This document shows positions 15,122 to 24,697 of a stretch of 64,000 bases of DNA, piece after piece (the stretch's first letter is position 1; every line of letters begins with the position of its first letter). The position numbers were made by a program, and so were the translations under genes. The notes below the pieces were generated by a model, which had not been told where the DNA came from, searched no databases, and saw nothing but the letters and a program-made list of their open reading frames with translations. Location of the stretch: positions 1-64,000 of the forward strand of contig JACRBI010000046.1 in the NCBI GenBank assembly GCA_016234495.1, written 5' to 3'. The DNA comes from Chloroflexota bacterium. GTDB taxonomy: Bacteria > Chloroflexota > Anaerolineae > Anaerolineales > Villigracilaceae.

Positions 15122-15838
15122 TTACTTCAGGGTCTGGCGTAGACCTTCGAGCTTGCCAGCAACAGAACCGTCGAGCACCTTGTCACCTACTTTGATGACG
15201 AGACCGCCGAGGATGGAGGGGTCAACTTTGAAGGAGAAATCCTTCACAGCGACACTCTTCTTGACGGCATCCTGTTCCTTGCTGGTGAGCGGGAGCGCAC
15301 TGGTGACTTCCGCTGAAGCGCCGGAAAGGCTTTCGCTCAAAACGACCTTATCGCCTTTCACGCCTGAGAAAAATTCGTCGATCAAGGCGTGCTGTTTCTT
15401 TTCGTCCAATGCCTCGCCGACGAGTTTGTTCGCGGCAGCGATGGCGAGCGCGGCGACCTGTCCACGTAGGTCGCCGAGAATGCGGTTGCGCTCAAGTTCG
15501 GCTTCGGCCATGGCGGCTTCGCGGGCTTTTGCAGCTTCGGCTTCGGCAGCGGCTTTCACATCCTTGCCAGCGGAGGCGGCGCGCTCAGTGGCTTCGCGGA
15601 CAACTTTGCCAGCTTCAGCCTGCGCTTCGGCCAAAATCTTCTGGGCATCTTTTTGAGCGTCGGCACGGGCATCCGCAGCGACACGGGCATCTTCCAACCC
15701 CTGTGCAATTTTCGTCTTGCGCGATTCCATCATGTCCAGCATGGGTTTGTAAACCCATGAGTTCAGCGTGAGGAACACTATGATGAACGCAATGATCTGA
15801 ACAATTAGCAGACCGAGATTAATACCAAGAGCTTCCAT
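15122..15838 (-). CDS. atpF: ATP synthase subunit b fused to a delta C-terminal domain (238 aa)
   Basis: Residues 1-30 hold the single membrane helix and about 35-150 a long Ala/Glu/Lys-rich coiled coil, as in subunit b, the peripheral stalk. From about 160 the sequence continues into a delta-like end with LPLTSKEQDAVKKSVAV and VDPSILGGLVIKVGDKVLDG, the C-terminal signature of delta (OSCP). The N-terminal helical domain of delta, which normally contacts alpha, is absent. A b-delta fusion is known from mycobacteria, but there delta is complete. No separate atpH is seen nearby. The gene ends the Fo cluster. Confidence 0.9.
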   Translation of the reverse strand: MEALGINLGLLIVQIIAFIIVFLTLNSWVYKPMLDMMESRKTKIAQGLEDARVAADARADAQKDAQKILAEAQAEAGKVVREATERAASAGKDVKAAAEAEAAKAREAAMAEAELERNRILGDLRGQVAALAIAAANKLVGEALDEKKQHALIDEFFSGVKGDKVVLSESLSGASAEVTSALPLTSKEQDAVKKSVAVKDFSFKVDPSILGGLVIKVGDKVLDGSVAGKLEGLRQTLK

Positions 15839-15857
15839 GTTTCTATGCTCCTATGGA

Positions 15858-16097
15858 TTACACGACTTTGAAGAGCATGAGGAACGCGATAACCAGGCAG
15901 TAAATAGCGATGGCTTCAGAGAACGCGATGCCCAAAATCATGTTGGTCAACAAGTTACCATAAGTATCGGGGTTGCGGGCCATGCCTGTGAGGGCTCCCT
16001 GCACGCTCAAACCGATACCGATACCAGCGCCTGCGGCGCCGATCATTGCCAGACCTGCGCCAACGTAGCGCATTGCATCTAAAATATTTCCTTCCAT
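15858..16097 (-). CDS. atpE: ATP synthase subunit c
   Basis: Two transmembrane helices flank the conserved polar loop RNPD (41-44), and the ion-carrying glutamate is E61 in helix 2 (FSEAIAIY). Helix 1 is glycine-rich (GAGAGIGIG). There is no glutamine at the helix 1 position or serine/threonine after the glutamate, as seen in sodium-binding rings, so proton coupling is likely. Length 79 is standard. It lies between atpB and the b-delta gene. Confidence 0.96.
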   Translation of the reverse strand: MEGNILDAMRYVGAGLAMIGAAGAGIGIGLSVQGALTGMARNPDTYGNLLTNMILGIAFSEAIAIYCLVIAFLMLFKVV

Positions 16098-16174
16098 GTT
16101 GCAAACCTCCTTAGGTTTATCCTTGAGTTTAATTTATTATTTTATGAACAAATTCCGACAAAGTCAGAACTACT

Positions 16175-17146
16175 TTAATGTTCAGCGTGTTCTTCGCCGC
16201 CATGACCCTGCGTGGCTTGCGCCATAAAGACCATGGTCAACATTCCGAACACAAACGCTTGAATGACGCCCACAAACAATTCGAACATCATGATCATCGC
16301 CGGCAGGATCGAAAACTTGCCAAGCAAGCCAGCCACAATGGCGACCAGCACAATACCCGCGAACATGTTACCGAAAAGACGGAAGGCAAATGAGAGGATC
16401 TTCGAGACTTCCGAGATCAACTCAAGCAGCCCGACCAGGAAGTCCATCGCGCCGAAGAACGGCACTTTGAACATGCGGCGGGTGTTGAAGAACTTGCTCA
16501 AATAGCCCAGCCCTTGCGCGCGGAAGCCGACCACCTGGATCATCACCACTGAGATCAAAGCCAGTGACGCTGTGAAGTTCAAGTCCACGGAAATACCGCG
16601 GAAGAACGGCGCGAGGATGAAATCATGGCTTAATTCGGCATTATAAATCTGCCAGCCATGAAGTTCAGCGGCATGTTCGCCGCCATGCGGGTGCAAAACA
16701 CCGATCGACTCAAAGCCGGGGATCAACTTCAGCAGGTTGGCAAACAAGACATAGATCATGATGGTTGCGAACCAGGGGAAGATCATTTTGGCGTATTTGC
16801 CAGCAGAGCCTTCTGTCAGGTTGTAAAGCATCTCGAGGATGGCTTCCATCACATTTCCTATGCCGCGCGGCACGAGGTCGGTAGCCTGACTATTCTTCAA
16901 CGAGCGGTTCGTGAAAAACGCGATCACAATCAACAGAACCAAGGTCACTGCCAAAGTTGGGAGCGTATTCACCAAATAAAAGTCGCCAAGTGGGCCGAGG
17001 TTGAACAACGGCTCCTCGATCAATTTTTCGGCGGCCACTGTAATCTCAGGCTGCACAGGCGCATAAATACCGCCCAAAACAAAACCTGCAATCATCAGCA
17101 CCAGCACGACCCATCGGCGCCAGGGTCTTCGTTTCTCTTGTTCCAA
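16175..17146 (-). CDS. atpB: ATP synthase subunit a
   Basis: Several transmembrane helices are visible. The essential arginine lies in SFAFRLFGNMFAG (about residues 241-253), and the C-terminal helix contains FELFVGVIQAFVFGMLTMVF. The protein forms the proton half-channels next to the c ring. At 323 aa it is longer than the Escherichia coli protein, mainly through an N-terminal extension and a His-rich loop (GVLHPHGGEH) before helix 3. It follows the atpI-like gene after a 10-bp gap. Confidence 0.95.
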   Translation of the reverse strand: MEQEKRRPWRRWVVLVLMIAGFVLGGIYAPVQPEITVAAEKLIEEPLFNLGPLGDFYLVNTLPTLAVTLVLLIVIAFFTNRSLKNSQATDLVPRGIGNVMEAILEMLYNLTEGSAGKYAKMIFPWFATIMIYVLFANLLKLIPGFESIGVLHPHGGEHAAELHGWQIYNAELSHDFILAPFFRGISVDLNFTASLALISVVMIQVVGFRAQGLGYLSKFFNTRRMFKVPFFGAMDFLVGLLELISEVSKILSFAFRLFGNMFAGIVLVAIVAGLLGKFSILPAMIMMFELFVGVIQAFVFGMLTMVFMAQATQGHGGEEHAEH

Positions 17147-17156
17147 AGTCCGCCTC

Positions 17157-17432
17157 CTAAACTGTTTTTTCTTTCTCTTCGGTTTCGTATTTTTCCTTGA
17201 GCCGTGCCAGCGATCTCCGCGAGACGTACAGCATCAGGAACACCGAAAGAGGAATTCCAGCAAACAACAACACCAGGGTAAAAACTGGTTTCGTTCCAAA
17301 AATATTATCAAGCCACAAACCGCCAAACACGGAAGCCAGAACGACGGCAAGTGTCAAACATCCCACCTGCCCGATCACAACGATCAACAGGGTTCTAAAC
17401 AGGTTTTGACGATTCTGGTCGGTTTGTGCCAT
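17157..17432 (-). CDS. atpI: AtpI/AtpZ-like ATP synthase accessory protein (91 aa)
   Basis: A small protein with two transmembrane helices (about 14-37 and 47-67) and a charged C-terminus. It holds GGLWLDNIFGTKPVF, which matches the AtpI/AtpZ group found at the start of atp operons. These proteins help c-ring assembly or ion transport. It is the first gene of the Fo cluster. A strong promoter ends 9 bp before its ATG and there is no ribosome site, so the mRNA is probably leaderless. Confidence 0.82.
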   Translation of the reverse strand: MAQTDQNRQNLFRTLLIVVIGQVGCLTLAVVLASVFGGLWLDNIFGTKPVFTLVLLFAGIPLSVFLMLYVSRRSLARLKEKYETEEKEKTV

Positions 17433-17440
17433 GCCGCACG

Positions 17441-17470
17441 ATTATACCTGACGGGTCAAGATGATGTCAA
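17441..17470 (-). promoter_or_regulatory. Promoter of the atp operon
   Basis: On the minus strand a perfect TTGACA (17470-17465) and perfect TATAAT (17446-17441) are 18 bp apart. The predicted start lies about 2 nt before the ATG at 17432. Confidence 0.85.
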
Positions 17471-17482
17471 ACGGAAATTCTT

Positions 17483-17541
17483 TTGACAGTAGACGGTGGA
17501 CAATGGACAATAGACGGTCTATCGTCCATCGTCCATTGTCA
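17483..17541. repeat. GGACAATGGAC/GTCTATCGTCC palindromic repeat
   Basis: Tandem TGGACAAT-like words are followed by their inverted counterparts (GTCTATCGTCC, ATCGTCCATTGTC), with TTGACA and TGTCAA at the ends. It sits between nuoN and the atp promoter. A related copy is inserted in-frame in recJ at 39137-39198. Confidence 0.6.
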
Positions 17542-17547
17542 AATTTC

Positions 17548-18996
17548 TTAGAATAGATTCAACGCCGCGGCATCTGACCAGCTAAACCACGGGGCAAATA
17601 CTGTGCCAACCAAAATCACACCAATCGTCAAAATCGCCAGCGCAATGGCATATGGGCGGGTTAACGACACGGGGCGATTCTCTTCATCTTCATTCGGCAT
17701 TCGGTACAGGTAAACATATTTCATTGTGTTGAGGTAATAGTACACGCCGATGATGGAGTTGAGAATGCCGACAATCACCAGCCATGTGTAATTGGCCTTC
17801 ACGCCTGCGGCAAAAACAAAGACCTTCGCCACAAATCCGCCAAACGGAGGCATCCCCGCCAGTGACAGGAACGCCGCAAGCATCATCAACGCCAGCCAGG
17901 GATTGCGGCGGCTCATGCCTGCGTAGTCTGTGATTTCATCTGAGCCAGCCACACGGCTGAATGCCATCACAACACCGAACGCGAGCAGATTGGTCGCGAT
18001 GTACGCCGCGAGGTAAAAGACCACACTCGCTGCGCCAAGCTGACTGAACGCCACGACGCCGATCAACGCATAACCCGCATGTGCAATGGATGAATACGCA
18101 AGTAATCGTTTGATGTTAGTCTGCGAAATCGCAAGCAAATTACCGACAGTCATTGTGATGGCAGCGAGGGCGGCGAAGATCAAAGTCCATGACGGGGCGA
18201 AGCTGGGGAAGGCAACAATGAAGAAGCGAACAGCTACAGCAAAACCCGCAGCCTTCGAAGCCGTTGAGAGAAATCCCGCGATTGGGGTCGGCGAACCCTG
18301 ATACACATCCGGCGCCCAGAACTGGAATGGGACAATGGCAAGTTTGAAACCAAGTCCGACAATGACAAGGGCGAAGACACCGAATGCAAGCAAAGCAGAA
18401 ATATCACCGCCCACAAACATTTCGGCGAGTTGATAAATATTGGTGGTGCCGGCAAAACCGAAGATCAAGCTGAATCCATAAAGCATGACCGTGGACGCCA
18501 GCGTGCCAAACAATAAATATTTGAAGCCGGCTTCAGTCGAGCGGTCATCGGCCAGCAAAAAGCCTGCGAGAATGTAGAGCGGAATGGAGGCGGTTTCTAT
18601 TGCAAGGTAGAGCATGATCAGGTCGGCAGAAACAGCCATCAGGTTCATGCCAAGAAGCGAGGCTAAAAGCAGCAGATATGCCTCGCCGCGCTGTCCAACC
18701 TTTTCATGATCCATCAAAAGGAGGGCAGTCACAGCTGCGGCAAACATAAACAGAATCTTGAAGAAGAATCCCAGCCAGTCAAAGCGGATCATGTTGCCAA
18801 AGACGGCGGCTGGTTCGCCTGGCTGACCAAAGAGCAGGCTGACGATGATCGCCGCAAAAAGCCCGCCCGCAGTGAGCCAGCCAGCGTTGCGGCGCTGGTC
18901 TGCCTTCCAGAACGGCTCTACACAAAGCAGGATCACCGCAAGGGCAAGGATCAAAATTTCAGGGAGGATGGAAGCAAACATTACAGGAGTAAACAT
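17548..18996 (-). CDS. nuoN: NADH-quinone oxidoreductase subunit N
   Basis: The 482-residue protein is an antiporter-like subunit with about 14 transmembrane helices. Typical elements are LILLALASLLGMNLMAVS-like helices, the LYLAIETASIPLYILAGF segment with the helix 5 glutamate, and FKLAIVPFQFWAPDVYQGSP with the helix 7 lysine. It is the last gene of the complex I membrane-arm operon; its ATG overlaps the second nuoM stop as TAATG. GGGAGGTG precedes the start. Confidence 0.96.
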   Translation of the reverse strand: MFTPVMFASILPEILILALAVILLCVEPFWKADQRRNAGWLTAGGLFAAIIVSLLFGQPGEPAAVFGNMIRFDWLGFFFKILFMFAAAVTALLLMDHEKVGQRGEAYLLLLASLLGMNLMAVSADLIMLYLAIETASIPLYILAGFLLADDRSTEAGFKYLLFGTLASTVMLYGFSLIFGFAGTTNIYQLAEMFVGGDISALLAFGVFALVIVGLGFKLAIVPFQFWAPDVYQGSPTPIAGFLSTASKAAGFAVAVRFFIVAFPSFAPSWTLIFAALAAITMTVGNLLAISQTNIKRLLAYSSIAHAGYALIGVVAFSQLGAASVVFYLAAYIATNLLAFGVVMAFSRVAGSDEITDYAGMSRRNPWLALMMLAAFLSLAGMPPFGGFVAKVFVFAAGVKANYTWLVIVGILNSIIGVYYYLNTMKYVYLYRMPNEDEENRPVSLTRPYAIALAILTIGVILVGTVFAPWFSWSDAAALNLF

Positions 18997-20519
18997 TATG
19001 CACCTCCCAGCAGGCGCAGGATATTCTCCACGCCTCTTTCAACCATCGGAACCATGACAGACGGGAACATGCCGATGATGATCATGAAGAAACACAAGGT
19101 GGCAATCGCAATCTTGTCGAGCATGGTGATATCGCCAATATGATGTTTTTGAATTTCCTCGGGCATGGGACTAAAGAACACTTTGCGAATATTCATCATG
19201 ATGTAAGCCGCCGTGATAATGATGGAAATACTCGCCACAACCGCCAGCATCCATTGACGTCCCCAAACACCCATGAAGATCGGGAACTCTGCCACGAAGC
19301 CAGAGAAGCCCGGCATACCCATGGAAACGAGACCACCAATGATGAAACCAATTGTGGCGAAAGGCATCACTTTGGCAATGCCTCCCAGTTCTGGAATTTG
19401 ACGTGTGTGCGAGCGGTCGTAGATCATGCCGGTGATGGCAAAGAAGAGAGCGGTCATCACGCCATGCGAGAACATCTGCACACCTGCGCCAACGAGACCG
19501 TTATGGTTAAGCGTGGAAACACCCAAAACCACAAGCCCCATGTGCGAAACAGACGAGAAGCCGATCATGTATTTCATATCTGTTTGCACGAAGGCGATAT
19601 ACGCGCCATAGACCACGGCAATGCCGGCAAATGCCATAATCAGCCATGACCATTGCTTCGCGCCTTCGGGCAGGAGCATGACACCAACCCGCAAGGCAGC
19701 AAATGCGCCGAGCTTCATCAACACGCCCGCATGGAACATGGAGACGGCTGTCGGTGCGGCGACGTGACCATCAGGTGACCAGTTGTGGAAGGGCCACATA
19801 CCGCCCAACACAGCAAAGCCGATGAACACCGGCAGGAACCAGATGTACTGGAAGGAGGCTGAGAAGCCCGCGCTTTCCATCTGAATCATATCAAATGAAA
19901 GTATGCCGGTATTTTGATACTGAGTCCAGTACATGACGAGCGCGCCGACAAGCGAAACCACGGAACCAATGAACAGGTAAAGCGTGAGTTTCATGGCCGC
20001 GTATTCGCGTGTCTTAACCCAGCCCCAAATTGCGATGAGCAGGTACATTGGGAAAACGGCGATCTCATAGAAGAAGAACAACATGAACAGGTCAAGTGAC
20101 ACGAAAACGCCGAACACACCGCCAGCCAATAGGAAGAGGAAGGCAAAAAATTCGCGCGGACGGTCTTGAATACCAGCGGACAAGTGATGCGCCTCGTCAT
20201 ACTCGCCCCACGAGATCAACACACCCGTGAACATGACGATGCCGGTCAGCAGGACGAGCGGAGCGCTCATGCCGTCCACGCCAAATTTCAGGCTGATGCC
20301 CAAAGCGGGAAGCCAGTCGTATTGCTCCACGAATTGATAACCGGTCAAATGACCGAGCAAGTATTGCAGATAGACCCAGCCGGAAAGCAGCAGGTCAACC
20401 GTCGCAGTCGCAAGCGCAACCCCGCGGACTTCCGTTTTGCGATTGGCAGGGATCATCAACATGATGACCGCCGCAACCATGGGAAGGAAAGTAATAATGC
20501 TTAATATAGGAAAATTCAT
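18996..20519 (-). CDS. nuoM: NADH-quinone oxidoreductase subunit M, copy 2
   Basis: An antiporter-like complex I subunit of 507 residues. FFYEIAVFPMYLLIAIWG carries the helix 5 glutamate, and PFHNWSPDGHVAAPTAVSM is the conserved helix 7-8 segment. I start at ATG 20519 with GAGGTG upstream, not seven codons earlier. It differs clearly from the other NuoM (20637-22160), so it is an old duplicate rather than an assembly artefact. The two lie in tandem, separated by a repeat-bearing spacer. Confidence 0.95.
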   Translation of the reverse strand: MNFPILSIITFLPMVAAVIMLMIPANRKTEVRGVALATATVDLLLSGWVYLQYLLGHLTGYQFVEQYDWLPALGISLKFGVDGMSAPLVLLTGIVMFTGVLISWGEYDEAHHLSAGIQDRPREFFAFLFLLAGGVFGVFVSLDLFMLFFFYEIAVFPMYLLIAIWGWVKTREYAAMKLTLYLFIGSVVSLVGALVMYWTQYQNTGILSFDMIQMESAGFSASFQYIWFLPVFIGFAVLGGMWPFHNWSPDGHVAAPTAVSMFHAGVLMKLGAFAALRVGVMLLPEGAKQWSWLIMAFAGIAVVYGAYIAFVQTDMKYMIGFSSVSHMGLVVLGVSTLNHNGLVGAGVQMFSHGVMTALFFAITGMIYDRSHTRQIPELGGIAKVMPFATIGFIIGGLVSMGMPGFSGFVAEFPIFMGVWGRQWMLAVVASISIIITAAYIMMNIRKVFFSPMPEEIQKHHIGDITMLDKIAIATLCFFMIIIGMFPSVMVPMVERGVENILRLLGGA

Positions 20520-20536
20520 AATCACCTCGTTTATCG

Positions 20537-20630
20537 TCATTGCGAGGAAGGTGTTCTTCCCGACGAAGCCATCTCCGTATACAGGGGATTGCCTCAGGCA
20601 AGGAACAAGATCGCCCTCGCAATGACGAAT
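20537..20630. repeat. CGTCATTGCGAGG-type repeat between the two nuoM genes
   Basis: Outer arms GTCATTGCGAGG and CCTCGCAATGAC are inverted, with CGACGAAGC inside. It shares its words with 7367-7411. It fills the only gap between the two nuoM genes and is not coding. Confidence 0.65.
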
Positions 20631-20636
20631 TACGAA

Positions 20637-22160
20637 TTAGAAAAGCGCAACCACGGCTTTGTTGATAACTTCCAAAATCCACGCGGGCCACAGACCAATG
20701 ACCAAAATCAAAGCCATCAGCGGGACTACCACGAAAATTTCACGCGTGTTGATCTCGGTCAGTTTGTGGTCGCCGTGTGCCCAGTGTTCATTTACAGGAC
20801 CGTGCAAAACCTTCATGATGCCTTTCAAAATGTAAGCGCCTGTGAAAAGCAAACCAAGCATGGAGATGGCAGTGTAAACGGTCAACACAGGATACGCGCC
20901 CCGCACCACCATGAACTCGGAGACGAAGCCATTTAGGCCGGGCAGACCAAGCGAGGCCATGCTCATGAAGATCAGAATTCCACCATAGACGGGTACGAGC
21001 GGGAACAATCCGCCGAATTCTTCGAGGTTGCGAGTATGCGTCCGTTCGTAGATCACACCGACGAGGAAGAACATGCCTGCCGCAGATAATCCGTGATTGA
21101 ACATTTGCAGGACTGCGCCGTCCATGGCGATGTGCGCATCGGTCGTGCCGGCGGCCAGGCCTGCTGCGGCGATACCGAGGACGACAAACCCCATGTGATT
21201 GACTGACGAATAAGCGACAAGTCGCTTGAAATCTGTCTGACCGTAGGCGGCGAATGCGCCGAACACAATGGCGGCAACAGCGAGGAAGGCCAGCGCGCCT
21301 GCGAATATCTTTGCTTCAAGCGGGTAGAATGGAAGTACCAGCCGCAGGAAACCGTACGCGCCGAGCTTGAGAAGCACACCTGCAAGAATCATCGAGCCGG
21401 CGGTTGGGGCTTCGGTGTGGGCATCGGGCAGCCAGGTGTGGAATGGCCAGAGCGGGACCTTCACAGCGAAGGCAACTGCGAACGCCCAAAAAGCGATCGT
21501 TTTGACCGTATGCACGGACATGCCGAGCAGCATCGAATCAGCCGACAGCGAATTCCAACGCTCATAGAGGGCAACCAGGTCATAGGTCCCGAAAAGGACG
21601 CCGAGCATCTGCACCGCGAGCAGCAGACCGAGTGATCCGCCCATGGTGTAGATCATGAACTTGAGCGAAGCGTAATCCCGATTGGCGCTGCCCCACTGAT
21701 TAATGAGGAAGTACATCGGGACGAGGCCAATCTCCCAGAAGACGAAGAAGATCAACAAATCAAGCGACATGAAGACGCCCAACATGCCTGTTTCCAAAAA
21801 GAGGAAGAGCATCATGTACGGCTTGACGCGGTCTGTCACGCTGAACGAAGCGAGGATGGCGAGCGGCGTAAGCAGGGTGGTGAGCAAAACCATCGAAATG
21901 GAAATGCCATCCACGCCGAGGTGAAGCGAGGAATTCAACGCCTCATACCAGGGATAAATTTCCTGGAATTGAAAGCCTGTTACATCAGGGTCGAAATTGC
22001 GCCACAGGATGAGGGTGAGGACGAAGGGTATCAAGCTGGCCGAGAAGGCAAACCAGCGCAGGAGTTTCGTCTCGCCGCTGGGCAGGAAGAGCATGACCAG
22101 CGCGGCAATTGTCGGTACAAAAAGGATCAGGCTAAGGAGATGAGTATTCAAAAAATCCAT
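20637..22160 (-). CDS. nuoM: NADH-quinone oxidoreductase subunit M, copy 1
   Basis: 507 residues and about 14 helices. FFVFWEIGLVPMYFLINQWG holds the helix 5 glutamate, and PLWPFHTWLPDAHTEAPTAGS is the classic NuoM/L/N segment. NHMGFVVLGIAA and LQMFNHGLSAAGMFFLVG are typical NuoM. The ATG overlaps the nuoL stop as TAATG. With copy 2 it makes a membrane arm with one extra pumping subunit, as in the described 2M-type complex I. Confidence 0.96.
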   Translation of the reverse strand: MDFLNTHLLSLILFVPTIAALVMLFLPSGETKLLRWFAFSASLIPFVLTLILWRNFDPDVTGFQFQEIYPWYEALNSSLHLGVDGISISMVLLTTLLTPLAILASFSVTDRVKPYMMLFLFLETGMLGVFMSLDLLIFFVFWEIGLVPMYFLINQWGSANRDYASLKFMIYTMGGSLGLLLAVQMLGVLFGTYDLVALYERWNSLSADSMLLGMSVHTVKTIAFWAFAVAFAVKVPLWPFHTWLPDAHTEAPTAGSMILAGVLLKLGAYGFLRLVLPFYPLEAKIFAGALAFLAVAAIVFGAFAAYGQTDFKRLVAYSSVNHMGFVVLGIAAAGLAAGTTDAHIAMDGAVLQMFNHGLSAAGMFFLVGVIYERTHTRNLEEFGGLFPLVPVYGGILIFMSMASLGLPGLNGFVSEFMVVRGAYPVLTVYTAISMLGLLFTGAYILKGIMKVLHGPVNEHWAHGDHKLTEINTREIFVVVPLMALILVIGLWPAWILEVINKAVVALF

Positions 22161-24310
22161 TATGCGCTCCTAACCAGCAAGGCAAAAAGCAAGCCGCCGA
22201 TCACAACGAGGATGATCAACGAAAGAATGAGATATTGCTGGATGCGGCCTGTTTGAATGGGACGCAGGTTCTTGCCGATCCAGTAGGTGGCATCAGCAGA
22301 ACCGTCGCCGAAGAATCGGTTTACCACGGGCACATCAAATTTGTCTCGAATGAAAGTGCCAAGTCCGCCGGTGGCCGGGCCAAAGATGTGCAAAATGCCA
22401 TCGATGAAACCTTTGTCCATCCATTTGGAGACGAAGACTTCGGAGAACCAAATGGCAGGCTTGATGAAGAGATAATCGTAGGCTTCGTCAAAGTAATATT
22501 TGTTCTTGAGCAAGGGGATCTGTAGTTTATCCTGCGCGACAGATTTGACATTGCGATAGGCAAGCCAGCCAAAGAACAGGCCGCCAAGCGCGACAAACAG
22601 CGAGGTCGCCAGCGGGATTATGCTAAATTCCACCGCTTCGGGATGTTCAGCCAGTGTGCCGCCGACAAATTCATGGAACCAGTTGGGCACGAGTCCGCCG
22701 AGGAGTGGGAAATGCTCAGGGATGCCGACCCAGCCATACCCGATGGCAAAGACCGAGAGGATCATGAGCGGGACGGTCATCGTGAAGGGAGTCTCGTGCG
22801 CGTGCTCCGCTTCCTTGGTGCGGGCTTCGCCGAGAAATGTCAATGTGATCTGCCGCATGGTGTAGAAGGCGGTCAGGAATGCGGCAACGGCAAGGGTGAT
22901 GAAGACAGCCATGTGACCATGTCCCCAGGCATCGGCGAGAATTTCATCCTTCGACCAGAAGCCAGCCGTGACAAGCGGAAAGCCTGAGAGGGCAAAGCCG
23001 CCGATTAGAAAGGTCCAGAATGTGATCGGCATTTTCTTGCGAAGGCCGCCCATGTTGAACATGTCCTGCGGATCGACGCTGTGATTGCCAGTGTGCAGAA
23101 CGCCATGCTCCATACCGTGAATGACAGAGCCAGAACCGAGGAAGAGCAAGGCCTTGAAGAACGCGTGGGTAATCAGGTGGAAGACTGCGGCGACATACGC
23201 GCCAATGCCGAGCGCGGCGATCATGAAACCGAGCTGGGAGATGGTTGAATAGGCCAGCACGCGCTTGATGTCATTTTGCGCCACGGCGATGGTCGCGGCG
23301 AAGATGGCGGTGAACGCGCCGATGAAAGCGACCACGCTCATGGCGGCGGTCAGTCCGTGACCTTCATAACCAGCGCTGAGGAGCGGGAACATGCGGATGA
23401 CCGCATACACGCCCGCGGAAACCATCGTCGCCGCATGGATCATGGCGCTGACAGGGGTCGGCCCTTCCATCGCGTCGGGCAGCCAGACATGCAGAGGGAA
23501 CTGCGCTGATTTGCCGATCGTGCCGATGAAAAGCAGGATTGCGATCAAACCCGCGGCGGATAAACCAAAGACGCCGCTTGGTACTGTTGCGAGAACATGC
23601 AAAGTCTCTTCGTTGAAAATTTCACGGTAGGAAAGCGTGCCTGTCGCATAGTACAGGAAGGAAATACCGAGAAGCATGAACACATCGCCGATGCGCGTGG
23701 TCATAAAGGCTTTCACAGCCGCGTTACGCGCAGAAGGTTTGCCAAACCAAAAACCAATCAACAGGTAGGAGCACAAGCCCATGATTTCCCAACCCACGAA
23801 GAGCGTGAGCAAGTTATCGGAAACGACAAGCGTGTACATGCCGAAGGCGAACAAACCAATAAACGCAAAGAAGCGTGAGTACATCGGCTCGACGGAAGGC
23901 ACCGCGTGCCCGTGGACAGTCGCACCGTGCGGCGGCAGACCTGCATGATCATGATCGCCGGCGGGTTGACCGTAGTTGTGATAGCCGACGCTGTAGATAA
24001 AGATCATCAACACCGTCCACGCCACGAAGAACAAAACTGCGGCAGAGAGCGGGTCAATCAACACCCCCACCTTCAGCCAGGTGTCACCTGTCGGCAGCCA
24101 GTTGATCGCTGATTCAAATGGGTGCTCGCCCAAATGTTCAACACCAAGCGCGCGCACAAACACAACCATGCTCCCCAGCCATGAAAGGAATGCCGCGCTG
24201 ATCGCCACGCTGTGACTCAAGGCTTTATTTTTATTCGTGAATAACACGATCAAAAAGAAAGCCAACACAGGCGGAAGCGGGATTAGCCAAATTAATAATT
24301 CAGTCGCCAT
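22160..24310 (-). CDS. nuoL: NADH-quinone oxidoreductase subunit L
   Basis: The largest antiporter-like subunit, with FVGWEIMGLCSYLLIGFW (helix 5 Glu), QFPLHVWLPDAMEGPTPVSA and HLITHAFFKALLFLGSGSV. At 716 aa it is about 100 longer than the Escherichia coli protein. One insertion is a His-rich loop near residues 105-125. Another lies in the lateral-helix region near the C-terminus (about 645-680). The second matches the place where 2M-type complexes lengthen NuoL to span the additional NuoM; that correspondence is inference. GGAGG precedes the ATG. Confidence 0.96.
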   Translation of the reverse strand: MATELLIWLIPLPPVLAFFLIVLFTNKNKALSHSVAISAAFLSWLGSMVVFVRALGVEHLGEHPFESAINWLPTGDTWLKVGVLIDPLSAAVLFFVAWTVLMIFIYSVGYHNYGQPAGDHDHAGLPPHGATVHGHAVPSVEPMYSRFFAFIGLFAFGMYTLVVSDNLLTLFVGWEIMGLCSYLLIGFWFGKPSARNAAVKAFMTTRIGDVFMLLGISFLYYATGTLSYREIFNEETLHVLATVPSGVFGLSAAGLIAILLFIGTIGKSAQFPLHVWLPDAMEGPTPVSAMIHAATMVSAGVYAVIRMFPLLSAGYEGHGLTAAMSVVAFIGAFTAIFAATIAVAQNDIKRVLAYSTISQLGFMIAALGIGAYVAAVFHLITHAFFKALLFLGSGSVIHGMEHGVLHTGNHSVDPQDMFNMGGLRKKMPITFWTFLIGGFALSGFPLVTAGFWSKDEILADAWGHGHMAVFITLAVAAFLTAFYTMRQITLTFLGEARTKEAEHAHETPFTMTVPLMILSVFAIGYGWVGIPEHFPLLGGLVPNWFHEFVGGTLAEHPEAVEFSIIPLATSLFVALGGLFFGWLAYRNVKSVAQDKLQIPLLKNKYYFDEAYDYLFIKPAIWFSEVFVSKWMDKGFIDGILHIFGPATGGLGTFIRDKFDVPVVNRFFGDGSADATYWIGKNLRPIQTGRIQQYLILSLIILVVIGGLLFALLVRSA

Positions 24311-24388
24311 GAAGCCTCCGAGAAATCAGGCAATTAGAGATTAGGGATTAGGGCGCAATAATTCCTAATTGCCTAATTCCTAATTTTT
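24311..24388. repeat. TTAGG-rich spacer repeat between nuoK and nuoL
   Basis: The spacer carries GATTAGGGATTAGGG-like units followed by inverted CCTAATT units, giving a foldable stem. Related spacers occur at 24698-24793 and 25325-25379. Confidence 0.6.
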
Positions 24389-24697
24389 TTACCATTTCAA
24401 CAAATCAAGATCTTCCGCCACCACCGTGTTGCGACGGCGATAAACAGAGATAACCAAAGCCAGACCCACAGCTACTTCCGCGGCGGCAACAGCGAAGACA
24501 ATGATCGCAAAGACCTGCCCGGCCATCATTGAAATATCACCGTAACGCCAGAATGCCACAAGGTTGATATTGACCGCATTGAGCATTAATTCAACACCTA
24601 GCAAAATTGCAACTGCGTTCCTGCGCGCCAGCACACCGAACAGCCCGATGCTGAACAAGCCAGCCGCAAGAATGAGATACCACGAGAGGGGAATCAT
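24389..24697 (-). CDS. nuoK: NADH-quinone oxidoreductase subunit K
   Basis: 102 residues with three transmembrane helices. GVELMLNAVNINLVAF carries the conserved helix 2 glutamate, and AAAEVAVGLALVI the helix 3 glutamate. Both line the proton path. Length is standard. It lies between nuoJ and nuoL, with repeat-filled spacers on both sides. Confidence 0.96.
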   Translation of the reverse strand: MIPLSWYLILAAGLFSIGLFGVLARRNAVAILLGVELMLNAVNINLVAFWRYGDISMMAGQVFAIIVFAVAAAEVAVGLALVISVYRRRNTVVAEDLDLLKW

